DNA of 64,000 nt from Candidatus Undinarchaeales archaeon. Lineage in GTDB: Archaea; SpSt-1190; JASMDC01. A program made the translations under genes and the position numbers. The notes below the pieces were generated by a model. That model was not told the origin of the DNA and made no database searches. It worked only from the letters and a program-made list of their open reading frames with translations. Position 1 is the first letter of the stretch. Every line of letters begins with the position of its first letter. Location of the stretch: NCBI GenBank assembly GCA_030753015.1, contig JASMDC010000004.1:62001-126000 (forward strand). Reading direction: 5' to 3'. This document shows, piece after piece, positions 40,859-48,938 of the stretch.

Positions 40859-43416
40859 CCCATCACCTCCTCGCCCAGTTCCCGGCCCTCGGCCATGAGG
40901 AGGAGCTCGGGATGTCCCCGCAGGTCGGCGATGGAGCCCAGACCCAGACCGAGGCAGATGGCCCGCAGCTGTGCCTCCCAGGAGCGCCGGAGGTTGACGA
41001 TGCGCTGGCGACCCCACTGCGGATCTATGAGCGCCGCGCGCCGGGGATCAGTGGTGGTGATGCCCAGCGGGCACCCCCAGTCCTTCTCACAGCTCCCCAA
41101 GCGCTCGCAGCCCAGCGCCACGAGGTCCGCTGTCCCGACCATGGCCCCGTCGGCGCCCAGTGCCACAGCCTTGGCTATGTCGAACGCCGTCCGTACCCCG
41201 CCCGAGGCGATGAGCACCACCTCGTCGCGAACGCCCTCCGACTGCAGGAAGTCGTGTACCTTGGGGATGGCGTACTCCACGGGCATGGCGATGTTCTTCT
41301 TGCTCACCTCAGGGGCGGCGCCGGTGCCGCCGTAGGAGCCGTCGAGGTTGATGACGTTGCTCCCGGCGTGGTAGCTGCCCACCGCCACCATGTCGACGTC
41401 GGTGGGGGTGGACACCTTGGTGATGACCAGGGCGTCGGGATTGATGGACCTGATCCAGTCGATGTGCTTCTTGTGGTCCTCCACCGAGTACACCGAGTGG
41501 AAGGGGAAGGGGGAGAACAGGGAGATGCCGGGGACCGAGCCCCGGGCGATGGCCACGGCCTTGGACACCTTCTCGGCGAGGAGGTGGCCGCCCAGCCCGG
41601 GCTTGGCACCCTGGGCGTACTTGAACTCCACCACGGGCACGCTGGCGATGGTCTCCTCGCTCACCCCGAACAGCCCGGTCGCCACCTGGGTGATGACGTG
41701 ATCGCGGTAGGGGACCAGCTCCCGGGGAAATCCGCCCTCGCCCGTGGACACCAGGCTCCCGGTGTCCGCCGATGCCATGGCGCGGGCGAGCATGACGTTG
41801 CTGGAGATGGAGCCGAAAGACATCCCGCCGCCGTACAGGGGCATGCGCAGGGTGTACTGGGGACCGTTGCTCCGACGGTTGAGGGGGAGGGCGAGATCCA
41901 CCGACCGGTCGACGGTCCCGCGCTCCATGAGCGCATCAAGGTCCGTACCATCGGTCTCGAAGGGAAGGAAGAGGGCATCGAACCCGCCGCCAGAGCGACC
42001 GGCACGGTAGTCAATGGAGCTTGCCGGGGGATGGCCGGTCCGGGCCTGCTCGATGGTGGCGCGCAGGAGCTCAGGTGTCCAGCGCATATCGCCGATCAGG
42101 CCCTCGCGGAAGCCGCCGGCCCGGTCACGCAGGGGAGACCCGGCGGGGAGCCTCCCCGTCACCAGTTCCCTGAAGGCGGCCTCCTCGTGGGCGTAGAAGA
42201 TGACGCGGCCCGTCTCCCCGCGCAGCCGTCGCACCTCCCGCATCCCCATGGCGCCCAGCACCTCCAGCAGCTGGTTGCGCCAGGCGGCCATGAGGTTGCA
42301 GATATGGGCGGCACCCTCTGTGGGTTCGACATCGCCGTGCTCCACGGGACAGGGGTACCGGGTGTCGGCCCAGAGCATGCACCCGAGCGCCACCATGAGC
42401 GCGAGGTCCACGGTGACCGCGTCAGCGCCGCACGCCAGCGCCTTGGGCACGTGCTCGGCATCGGCGATCCCGCCGCTAAAAAGCACCGTCACGGCGTCTC
42501 GACTCTCTGCCTCCAGCAGCAGCCTGTGGAGCCGGTGAAGAGTGCGGCCGGCGAAGCGACCCGATCCGTCCCGGTCCCGGGCATGGTGGTCGGCGTTGAG
42601 GTGGATCCAGTCAAGCTCTACGCCACCAGCCACCAGGGCGGCGAGGGCGTCGGCAGCGCGGAGCGTGCACGGTGCCCGCACGCCCACTAAGGCGTCGGGA
42701 GCGAGGTCCCTGAGCACGCCAAGGAGATCGACGACCGTCTCCCTGTCCAGCTCGTCATTGTCCAGGCTGAGTTCGATGGCAGGGAGGCCCGCGGAAGCGA
42801 GCTCGTTCACACGCTCGACCTGGCTCGCCTCGATCCGGAGCACGACCGAGTGACGGAACGGTTCACGGTCCTCCCCCCACTGGGACACGGGCACCACCGC
42901 CAGTGTCCCGACATCCTGTGCTGCACGCAGCACGGACAGGTGGGCGCCCCGGCCCGAGGTCGGGATGTTGGGGAGCTCGAAGAGCACGGGGAGTGGAAGG
43001 TCGATGTGGGGCGGCATCTCGGTGGCTACCCTGCCGTCGGGATGGAACCGGAGGAAGGACGGCGCCCGTCCGAGCTGAACGGTCGTCGAGATGTACTCGC
43101 GCCCGTGGATGCCGTCCCGGGTGGGCCGCACGATCTCGGACATGTCGAACCAGATGCTGTCGAAACCAACACCCGCGAACCGACCCCCATACCCAGCCCC
43201 GGAGATGGGGATGCGGCCGGTGACGGCCTGGTAATGGGTGCGGCTGAGCACTTGGGATGTCCAGTGGGGATCACCACCCCTGCCGATGTCGAAGGCAAGG
43301 CGTCCGAACCGTACGTAATCATCGACCTTCTGGAGGTGGAAACGGGTGGGCAGCCCCGTCGGCTCCACTTGCCGGACCGCTATGGTATACCTGCCCGAGC
43401 CTGCTGGGTTGACCAT
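40855..43416 (-). CDS. Split glutamate synthase: FMN-barrel subunit with extra N-terminal barrel-like domain
   Basis: This protein of about 853 residues has a C-terminal glutamate synthase FMN domain: YGGGMSFGSISSNVMLARAM, STGEGGFPREL, KYAQGAKPGLGGHL, GSYGGTGAAPE and IASGGVRTAFDIAKAVALGA. The cysteines of the family's [3Fe-4S] cluster follow in GCERLGSCEKDWGCPLGI. The N-terminal 450 residues contain a second, weaker copy of the barrel's end: LFSGGIADAEHVPKALACGA, then DLALMVALGCM, then NLMAAWRNQLLEVLGAMGM, mirroring IVNLRRSWEAQLRAICLGLG. So the chain appears internally duplicated. It should convert 2-oxoglutarate plus ammonia to glutamate using FMN and iron-sulfur electrons. It is the first gene of the operon and diverges from an Lrp regulator. 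Confidence 0.8.
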   Translation of the reverse strand: MVNPAGSGRYTIAVRQVEPTGLPTRFHLQKVDDYVRFGRLAFDIGRGGDPHWTSQVLSRTHYQAVTGRIPISGAGYGGRFAGVGFDSIWFDMSEIVRPTRDGIHGREYISTTVQLGRAPSFLRFHPDGRVATEMPPHIDLPLPVLFELPNIPTSGRGAHLSVLRAAQDVGTLAVVPVSQWGEDREPFRHSVVLRIEASQVERVNELASAGLPAIELSLDNDELDRETVVDLLGVLRDLAPDALVGVRAPCTLRAADALAALVAGGVELDWIHLNADHHARDRDGSGRFAGRTLHRLHRLLLEAESRDAVTVLFSGGIADAEHVPKALACGADAVTVDLALMVALGCMLWADTRYPCPVEHGDVEPTEGAAHICNLMAAWRNQLLEVLGAMGMREVRRLRGETGRVIFYAHEEAAFRELVTGRLPAGSPLRDRAGGFREGLIGDMRWTPELLRATIEQARTGHPPASSIDYRAGRSGGGFDALFLPFETDGTDLDALMERGTVDRSVDLALPLNRRSNGPQYTLRMPLYGGGMSFGSISSNVMLARAMASADTGSLVSTGEGGFPRELVPYRDHVITQVATGLFGVSEETIASVPVVEFKYAQGAKPGLGGHLLAEKVSKAVAIARGSVPGISLFSPFPFHSVYSVEDHKKHIDWIRSINPDALVITKVSTPTDVDMVAVGSYHAGSNVINLDGSYGGTGAAPEVSKKNIAMPVEYAIPKVHDFLQSEGVRDEVVLIASGGVRTAFDIAKAVALGADGAMVGTADLVALGCERLGSCEKDWGCPLGITTTDPRRAALIDPQWGRQRIVNLRRSWEAQLRAICLGLGLGSIADLRGHPELLLMAEGRELGEEVMG

Positions 43417-43569
43417 CTCGATGCCTTGCCGGGGTTGGCACTATGCCAATCTAATATACTGATATTGGACTCTAGATATATAACACTGAAAGAAAATAAT
43501 AAAATTGGAAATAAATTTATAGTAATTAACGAAAATAATTAACAAAGTAGAAAAATCGAGGGAAATACC
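43417..43569. promoter_or_regulatory. Divergent promoter between glutamate synthase operon and Lrp gene
   Basis: This strongly AT-rich 153-base region separates the two start codons. TAATTAAC occurs twice as direct repeats, at 43523-43530 and 43536-43543. They lie 27 or more bases before the GTG of the regulator and are candidate Lrp sites. TATA-like strings ATAAATTTATAG (plus) and GATATATAACAC lie within. The arrangement fits autoregulation and control of glutamate synthesis by the adjacent Lrp/AsnC protein, but this is inferred. Confidence 0.5.
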
Positions 43570-44070
43570 GTGCCACAGATTACGAAACATTCCATCGATG
43601 CCACGGACCTGCGCATCCTGGACCTCCTCATGGACGATGCCCGACGCACCTACCGTCAACTTGCCGACGAGGTCGGTGTGTCACCGGTAACGGTGATGAA
43701 GCGCGTCCACAGCATGGAGCGCACGGGCGTCGTCCAGGGCTATACTGCGCGGCTGGACTACCAGGCACTGGGATACGACATCCTGGCCATCATCCAGCTG
43801 CGGATCTCTAAGGGGAAGCTCCTGGAGGTGGAGAAGCGCATCGCCACCCACAACGCCGTGTTCGCCGTGTACGACATCATCGGCCCCTTCGATGCACTGC
43901 TGCTGACGCGGTTCCGCACGACACCAGACATGGACCGGTTCCTTAAGACCATCCAGACCTACGATTTCGTGGAGCGGACCGAGACTATACTGGTGCTGAA
44001 CACGATCAAGGACGAGCCGCTGCGGGTAGGGGAGGACCGGTCTCCCCCGCTGCCGCCGCGCCTGCCGTAG
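43570..44070 (+). CDS. Lrp/AsnC-family transcriptional regulator
   Basis: This 166-residue protein has an N-terminal winged helix-turn-helix, DATDLRILDLLMDDARRTYR followed by QLADEVGVSPVTVMKRVHSM. The C-terminal ligand-binding RAM domain runs from ALGYDILAIIQLRISKGKL to FVERTETILVLNTIKDEP. Such proteins sense amino acids and form octamers. Translation starts with GTG at 43570. It diverges from the glutamate synthase/ETF operon, which makes that operon its most likely target. The C-terminal tail RSPPLPPRLP is proline-rich and unusual. A near-copy of the DNA encoding this tail occurs at about 48475-48516. Confidence 0.88.
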   Translation: MPQITKHSIDATDLRILDLLMDDARRTYRQLADEVGVSPVTVMKRVHSMERTGVVQGYTARLDYQALGYDILAIIQLRISKGKLLEVEKRIATHNAVFAVYDIIGPFDALLLTRFRTTPDMDRFLKTIQTYDFVERTETILVLNTIKDEPLRVGEDRSPPLPPRLP

Positions 44071-44127
44071 CAGGGGGCCAGTGCTCCTGAGCGGTCTGCG
44101 TGACCCCCCAGGACCTGTGCGAGCCGT

Positions 44128-45180
44128 TCACGGGGGCCTGGCCACGCGGTCCCCACTGAAGGCGACGATGTGCGCTGGGGCCGCCGTCACGCTGACCCTC
44201 GTTCCTCGCTCGACCAACAAGGTGGAGGGACGGCTGCTGTGCACCAGCTTCCCCGAGGCGAGGCTCAGGGTGTAGATGTTCTCCGAGCCCCTGAACTCCT
44301 GTCCTTCCACGACCGCTCCACCCTGGTCATCCACCGTGAACGTGATGTCATCGGGCCTGATCATGAGCTGAACGTCCGATCCCTCCGCCAATCCCGCTTT
44401 GTTCGGGAACACACCCAGTTCGGTCTCGATGCCCTCCTTTTCCACGAGGCCGTCGATGAAATCGGCCTGCCCCACGAAGTCTGCGACAAAGCGGGTGGAT
44501 GGGAAATGATAGATCTCCTCCGGGGTTCCGACCTGCTCGGTCCGCCCAGCGTTCAGCACGGCCACGCAGTCGGCCATGGAGAAGGCCTCCGCCTGGTCGT
44601 GCGTCACCAGGATCGCGGTGGAGTGTGCCTTTTTCAGGATGTTCAGCACCTCGTCCCGCATCTGGGCACGCATGTCGGCATCGAGGTTGCTGAGAGGTTC
44701 ATCCAGTAGTATGACCACCGGACAGGGGGCAAGCGCCCTGGCCAGGGCGACGCGTTGCTGCTGGCCGCCGGAGAGCTGGTGCGGATAGCGATCCCCCAAT
44801 CCCTCCAGCCCGACGAACTCCAGCATGTTATCAACGATCTTCTCACTCTTCTCCCTGTCGAACCCGGTCAGCCCATAGGCGATGTTGTCCTTCACCCTCA
44901 GGTGGGGGAACAGGGCGTAGCCCTGGAACACCATGCCGACATTCCGCCTATTGGGGGGGATGAACACCCCGCCGCCGGCGACGGGCTCACCGTCGATCAG
45001 TATCTCACCGCTGTCCGGTGTCTCCACTCCGGCGATCAGGCGGAGGGCCGTGGTCTTCCCGCATCCGCTGGGACCGAGGAAGGCAAATATCTCCCCCTTC
45101 TCCACCGTAAAGGACATGTCATCGATTGCCTTCACGTCGTCGTAGCTCTTGGCCACGTTCCTCAATTCGATTCTCGTCAT
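44128..45180 (-). CDS. Iron(III)-type ABC transporter ATPase (FbpC-like)
   Basis: This ABC ATPase of about 350 residues has Walker A LGPSGCGKTTALRLIAG, a Q-loop in VGMVFQGYALFPH, signature HQLSGGQQQRVALARAL, Walker B VILLDEPLSNLDADMR and switch ILVTHDQAEAF. A C-terminal regulatory OB-like domain of about 110 residues follows, beginning near DFIDGLVEKEG. This is the form that drives FbpABC/AfuABC uptake and also sulfate or putrescine importers. The ATG at 45180 fits the upstream G-rich ribosome site better than the ATG at 45189. The permease and binding protein lie upstream on the same strand, though 139 bases separate this gene from the permease. Confidence 0.88.
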   Translation of the reverse strand: MTRIELRNVAKSYDDVKAIDDMSFTVEKGEIFAFLGPSGCGKTTALRLIAGVETPDSGEILIDGEPVAGGGVFIPPNRRNVGMVFQGYALFPHLRVKDNIAYGLTGFDREKSEKIVDNMLEFVGLEGLGDRYPHQLSGGQQQRVALARALAPCPVVILLDEPLSNLDADMRAQMRDEVLNILKKAHSTAILVTHDQAEAFSMADCVAVLNAGRTEQVGTPEEIYHFPSTRFVADFVGQADFIDGLVEKEGIETELGVFPNKAGLAEGSDVQLMIRPDDITFTVDDQGGAVVEGQEFRGSENIYTLSLASGKLVHSSRPSTLLVERGTRVSVTAAPAHIVAFSGDRVARPP

Positions 45181-45319
45181 AGATCCCATCCCCCTCGTCC
45201 TCGGGACGTCACTTCAGGGCCCTCCTGCAAAGGTCCTTGCCGTAACCCGATCGTGCATCGAGCGAGTCCAGCAGGGCCGTATGGAGGCCCACGTCGTCAT
45301 CATAATCTCCATCACGGAT

Positions 45320-46927
45320 TCACCCGTTCTCATCGCTGCCCGGTTCCTGGGAGAGGATGATCATCATGGAGAGGGCCGAAACGCCCACCAATAGAAGTGC
45401 CGGGATCGCGGCACGTGCAAAGTAGACATCGTCCGTGGCTGACCACACGCGGGTCGCCAGGGTGCTGAAGCCCGTGGGCGCCAGGAGGAGCGTCGCCGGG
45501 AGCTCCTTCATGGTAGTGAGGAACACAAGGGACGCGCCGGTGAGCAGGCCTGGGGAGATAAGGGGCAGGGTAACCGTACGCATGGCACGCCAGGGCGTGG
45601 CACCCAGGCTCCGGGCCGCCTCCTCCAGCTGGGGGCTCAACTGCAGGAGGGATGCGCGGATCGTGCCCACAGCCTGGGGGATGAACAGCACCACATAGGC
45701 GAAGATGAGCATGGCCGTGGACTGGTAGAGGGGCATGGCGTACGTTACGCCGAAGAACACCAGGGAGAGGGCGACCACGATGCCCGGTAGGGCGAATCCG
45801 ATGTAGGTGCTCCGCTCCAGCAGGTTGCTGAGCAGTCCAGGGAACCGCACCGAGAGCGAGGCTACGGGAATTGCTGCGAGCATGGCAACGAGGGCCGTCA
45901 GTCCGGAGACGTAGATGGAGTTCGCGGCGAGATGCCATACGGGAGTGAGCTGCTCCCCGGCGGAGAGCCCGCGCACAAGCCAATAGGTGATCACGCTCAG
46001 GGGCATCACCAGCGACAATCCCACGATTGTTGTGCAGAAGAGCAGGGCAGGCCAACGCCAGCGGCCCAGCTCGACAGTACCGGGGGATCTCCTGGAGCCT
46101 GTGCCGCTGGTGTAGTACCTGCCCCCGCTGCGGGCCAGGTATTCCAAGATGAGGAGAATTGCCGCTAGCCCGACCAGGGAGATGGAAAGAACGGCCGCCA
46201 TGCTCCGATCGAAGCTGGACTGGTACTGGATGTAGATGACCCTGGTGAATGAGTCGAAGCGCATCAGGGAGGGCGTCCCGAAGTCTCTCAGGGTGTAGAG
46301 GGCCACCAACAGCCCACCCGCCGCGATGGAGGACTTGAGGAGGGGGAGGGTCACCCGAATGAAAGTCTGCCAGCGACCGTGCCCGAGGCTGCGCGAGGCC
46401 TCCTCGAGGGCCGGGTCGAGGGAAAGCAGGCTGGCACGCACGGTCAGGAGGACGTAGGGATAGCTGAAGAGGGTGAGCGACAGCAGCGCACCGGGCCATC
46501 CGTAGATGGACGGCAGCCGCTGTACACCGAGCAGCTCGAGCCATGTCTGGAGGATGCTCCCCTTGGGGCCGAGGGCGGCGATGATGGCGAAGCTCCCCAC
46601 GTAGCTGGGGATAACCAGGGGGAGTGCCGTGGCCACCGACCAGAACCGTCTTCCCGGGAGGTCCGTCCGCACCGTGAGGAAGGCAAGGGGCACGGCGATG
46701 AGGGTGGACGCAACGGTGACGGCGAGGGCAAGGAGTGCGCTGTTGACAAAGACCCGGATCGTGCGGGGATGGAGGAGGAGATCCCAGACGCCATCCCCTA
46801 CACCGGCCGTGCGGATGACCAGATAGGCGAGCGGGAACAGCATGGCAGAGGCGACGAGGATGGAGGCGAGGACCAGGGGAAGGGGGGGCCTGGGTGAGGG
46901 GATGAGGCGCGTCAGCAACGTCACCAT
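45320..46927 (-). CDS. Iron(III)-type ABC transporter double permease (FbpB-like)
   Basis: This permease of about 535 residues has 12 membrane segments made of two fused halves. Each half has the EAA coupling motif: LEEASRSLGHGRWQTFIRVTLP and LEEAARSLGATPWRAMRTVTLP. Such duplicated permeases are typical of FbpB/ThiP-like systems. With FbpC and the exported binding protein it would import ferric iron. The 266 bases between this gene and the binding-protein gene (46928-47193) contain no gene or clear promoter, so the order A-B-C is probably one transcript with long spacers. The 130-base gap before fbpC likewise shows nothing. Confidence 0.87.
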   Translation of the reverse strand: MVTLLTRLIPSPRPPLPLVLASILVASAMLFPLAYLVIRTAGVGDGVWDLLLHPRTIRVFVNSALLALAVTVASTLIAVPLAFLTVRTDLPGRRFWSVATALPLVIPSYVGSFAIIAALGPKGSILQTWLELLGVQRLPSIYGWPGALLSLTLFSYPYVLLTVRASLLSLDPALEEASRSLGHGRWQTFIRVTLPLLKSSIAAGGLLVALYTLRDFGTPSLMRFDSFTRVIYIQYQSSFDRSMAAVLSISLVGLAAILLILEYLARSGGRYYTSGTGSRRSPGTVELGRWRWPALLFCTTIVGLSLVMPLSVITYWLVRGLSAGEQLTPVWHLAANSIYVSGLTALVAMLAAIPVASLSVRFPGLLSNLLERSTYIGFALPGIVVALSLVFFGVTYAMPLYQSTAMLIFAYVVLFIPQAVGTIRASLLQLSPQLEEAARSLGATPWRAMRTVTLPLISPGLLTGASLVFLTTMKELPATLLLAPTGFSTLATRVWSATDDVYFARAAIPALLLVGVSALSMMIILSQEPGSDENG

Positions 46928-47193
46928 CGGATCAGTCTCCAGATGTTACAGTGCATGTTTTATCGTTTCCCCTCCTTCGACGTGACTGGCGCTCATCCCG
47001 CGGGACGTGCCCCCCGCCGGAGGGTCGGGGCTCTCGTGCTTCACCCCTTTCGTCCGTGCGTTGCCGGCCTCGGACTCCGCGTGCATCCTCCACAGGCACG
47101 ACCCGCCGCTCACATGGTCACCTCGGGAGGTCGGTTCCGGCAGCGGGCGGGAGTGGCGGCCCCCACCCACGCTTGCGGATCCCTGTCCTCCCG

Positions 47194-48225
47194 CTACAGG
47201 GCACCAACATCCTGAAGGAGCTTCAGCGTCCCCCTCAGATCGTCCAGGTCGCTCAGGTCGATGTCCGGCGAATTGATGTCCGAGAGGCGCTTCTGCGGTC
47301 CGAGCACGCTCGTTCCATTGACCAGCGGGTACTCGTAGGTCTGCGTGGCGTAGGAGGTCTGTGCTCCCTCGTTGAGCATGAACCCGATGAACCTCTCTGC
47401 AAGCGCTTGATCAGTTGAGGTGTCAACGATCCCCAGCCCCGCCACGTTGATCATGGAGCCGGCGTCGCCCGTGGTGTAGTGGTGCGCTACGGGGAACCCG
47501 GGGTCCTCCGCTTGGAAGCGGTGGAGGTAGTAGTTGTTCACGAAGCCTACGTGGATCTCTCCGCGGCCAAGGGCCGCGACGATGGGTGAGTTCTTGGGGT
47601 AGACCTGGGGCTCGTTGGCTATGATCCCTGTCAACCACTCCCGCGCCTTCTCCTCGCCCTCGAGCACCCTGAAGGCGGTGATGAATGACTGGAAAGAGCC
47701 GTTTGTCGGCGCCCAGCCGATCTTACCACCGCCCCATTTCTCCTCGACGAACCCCCAGATGGAGTCGGGAAGCTCCTCCTTGCTCACCAGCTTCATGTTG
47801 TAGTCGACCGTCCTCGCCCTGCCGGAAATGCCGATCCATTTCCCCGAGCGGGAGCGAAATCGAGGCTCCACACGCTGCAAGAGCGCGTCGGAGAGTGTGG
47901 ACAGGCGTCCCTCCTTGGAGAGTGCGCCGAGCGCCCCTGCGTCCTGAGCGAAGAAGAGGTCGGCAGGGCTGTTCTTTCCCTCCTCCAGGATCGTGGCGGT
48001 CAGCTCGGCCGTCTTGCCGTACCGAACCTCGGTCTTGATGCCTGTCTCCTCCTTGAACTTGTCGATCATAGGGCCGACAAGGCTCTCCCCGCGACCGGAA
48101 TAGATTGTCAGTGTCGGCGGTTCGGCCGAGACGCTCCCGCCGGCCGGCCCCTGTTTCAGACAACCTGCGGTCGCGACGCCCAGTGCCGCCACGCCCAGGT
48201 ATTTCACGAGTGTCCGCCTATTCAT
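47194..48225 (-). CDS. Iron(III)-type ABC transporter binding protein (FbpA-like), Tat/lipoprotein signal
   Basis: This solute-binding protein of about 343 residues starts MNRRTLVKYLGVAALGVATA. Its signal combines a twin-arginine-like motif with a lipobox-like ATAGC, giving lipid attachment at Cys. Binding-protein motifs follow: TLTIYSGRGESLVGPMIDKF, ADLFFAQDAGALG and a late segment DAGSMINVAGLGIV. The tyrosines in NYYLHRFQ fit the metal-binding YY pair of FbpA/FutA proteins. The frame allows starts up to 48279, so the exact start is uncertain. A TATA-like element and a DtxR-like palindrome lie just upstream and support iron control. Confidence 0.82.
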   Translation of the reverse strand: MNRRTLVKYLGVAALGVATAGCLKQGPAGGSVSAEPPTLTIYSGRGESLVGPMIDKFKEETGIKTEVRYGKTAELTATILEEGKNSPADLFFAQDAGALGALSKEGRLSTLSDALLQRVEPRFRSRSGKWIGISGRARTVDYNMKLVSKEELPDSIWGFVEEKWGGGKIGWAPTNGSFQSFITAFRVLEGEEKAREWLTGIIANEPQVYPKNSPIVAALGRGEIHVGFVNNYYLHRFQAEDPGFPVAHHYTTGDAGSMINVAGLGIVDTSTDQALAERFIGFMLNEGAQTSYATQTYEYPLVNGTSVLGPQKRLSDINSPDIDLSDLDDLRGTLKLLQDVGAL

Positions 48226-48291
48226 CACGGTGTAGCCGGGTTCAGGATTGTCGAGCGTTGGGGTGAACATGGTCATCACTTTTTTTGTAAA

Positions 48292-48306
48292 CCTAACATT
48301 GTTAGG
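48292..48306. promoter_or_regulatory. DtxR/IdeR-like iron box at the iron transporter promoter
   Basis: CCTAAC (48292-48297), ATT, and GTTAGG (48301-48306) form a perfect 15-base palindrome. It shares the GTTAGG/CCTAAC half-sites of DtxR-family operators. It lies immediately downstream of the TATA-like TTTAAATATTATATG (48311-48325, minus strand). A bound repressor would therefore cover the expected transcription start of the iron transporter. Archaea use DtxR-family regulators (MDR1, IdeR-like) in this way. No such regulator gene is in the window. Confidence 0.65.
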
Positions 48307-48614
48307 CCCCCATATAATATTTAAACTTTTCGAACTTCATTAACCTCAAGCCCGCCCGAGTGCTGACAGGATATCTGCGGCGTCGCGTCGGCACCTCACG
48401 CATACAGCCTTGTCTCTCCAGCTCGTCAGGATCCAAGAACCTCAACCACCAGCGGTATGGTCCTCCCCGACACCACGTCGGCGAGGAACGGATCACCCCC
48501 CGCTGCCGCCGCGCCTGCCGAACGCGTGCGCCGGTGCAGCGAGTAGGATCCCCCGAGGGTGAGCCCTAGTCGTCCCGTCAGACGCTGACGACATCCTTGA
48601 CCGAGGGAACCCCC
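48307..48614. other. Intergenic region with short duplicated debris
   Basis: These 308 bases carry the TATA box of the iron transporter at their left end and no gene I can support. Around 48475-48516 the string CCCCCGCTGCCGCCGCGCCT and flanking bases match the 3' end of the Lrp gene at about 44030-44070. The right end adjoins a truncated gene copy. The region looks like a site where fragments have accumulated. Confidence 0.4.
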
Positions 48615-48919
48615 CTAGTCATAGGCCCATACGTACATGCCTTTCTGCTCCGCCTCGAACAGGTAGTGGAGCAGCATTGAGTCGTGGTCGTTGATGATCC
48701 TCAGCGTCTGGCCCGGCTCGAGCCGCTCCCTATTCCTCGAAGATCCTCTCGTGCCGTTAGAACGACAGCATGGGCTGCATGTGCAGCTCCACGGCGACCT
48801 CTCCGGGCCCTTGGTCCTCCGAGGTGAAGCAGCAGTAGCCAATCTTGTCGCAGTCCCTCTTGATCGTGTCCCACTCCTCGGGCGTGAGCACCTGGAGGGC
48901 GATCTGGTAGAGAGCGACA
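48615..48919 (-). pseudogene. Broken partial copy of the DUF438/hemerythrin/DUF2249 gene
   Basis: On the minus strand one frame reads ALYQIALQVLTPEEWDTIKR, then DCDKIGYCCFTSEDQGPGEV, then a stop at 48757. A second frame then continues ERLEPGQTLRIINDHDSMLL, then FEAEQKGMYVWAYD, and stops at 48615. Both parts match the last 110 residues of the intact protein encoded at 50255-51475, with about four in five residues identical. The copy lacks the 5' two thirds, carries a frameshift near 48750 and has lost the final 15 residues. It sits after mrp, whereas the parent precedes nifU, so the two copies are direct repeats flanking mrp and nifU. Confidence 0.85.
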
Positions 48920-48938
48920 TGACCAAGTGAACGCCAAT

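Noticed and set aside
37547-42690. Several long plus-strand frames antisense to the glutamate synthase/ETF operon, up to 732 codons
   Set aside because: They are charged, proline/arginine-rich low-complexity translations of the opposite strand, and the minus-strand frames contain full family motifs.
46928-47193. Possible small gene between the iron-binding protein and permease genes
   Set aside because: Frames are arginine/proline-rich without start signals or any family, so it is treated as a spacer.
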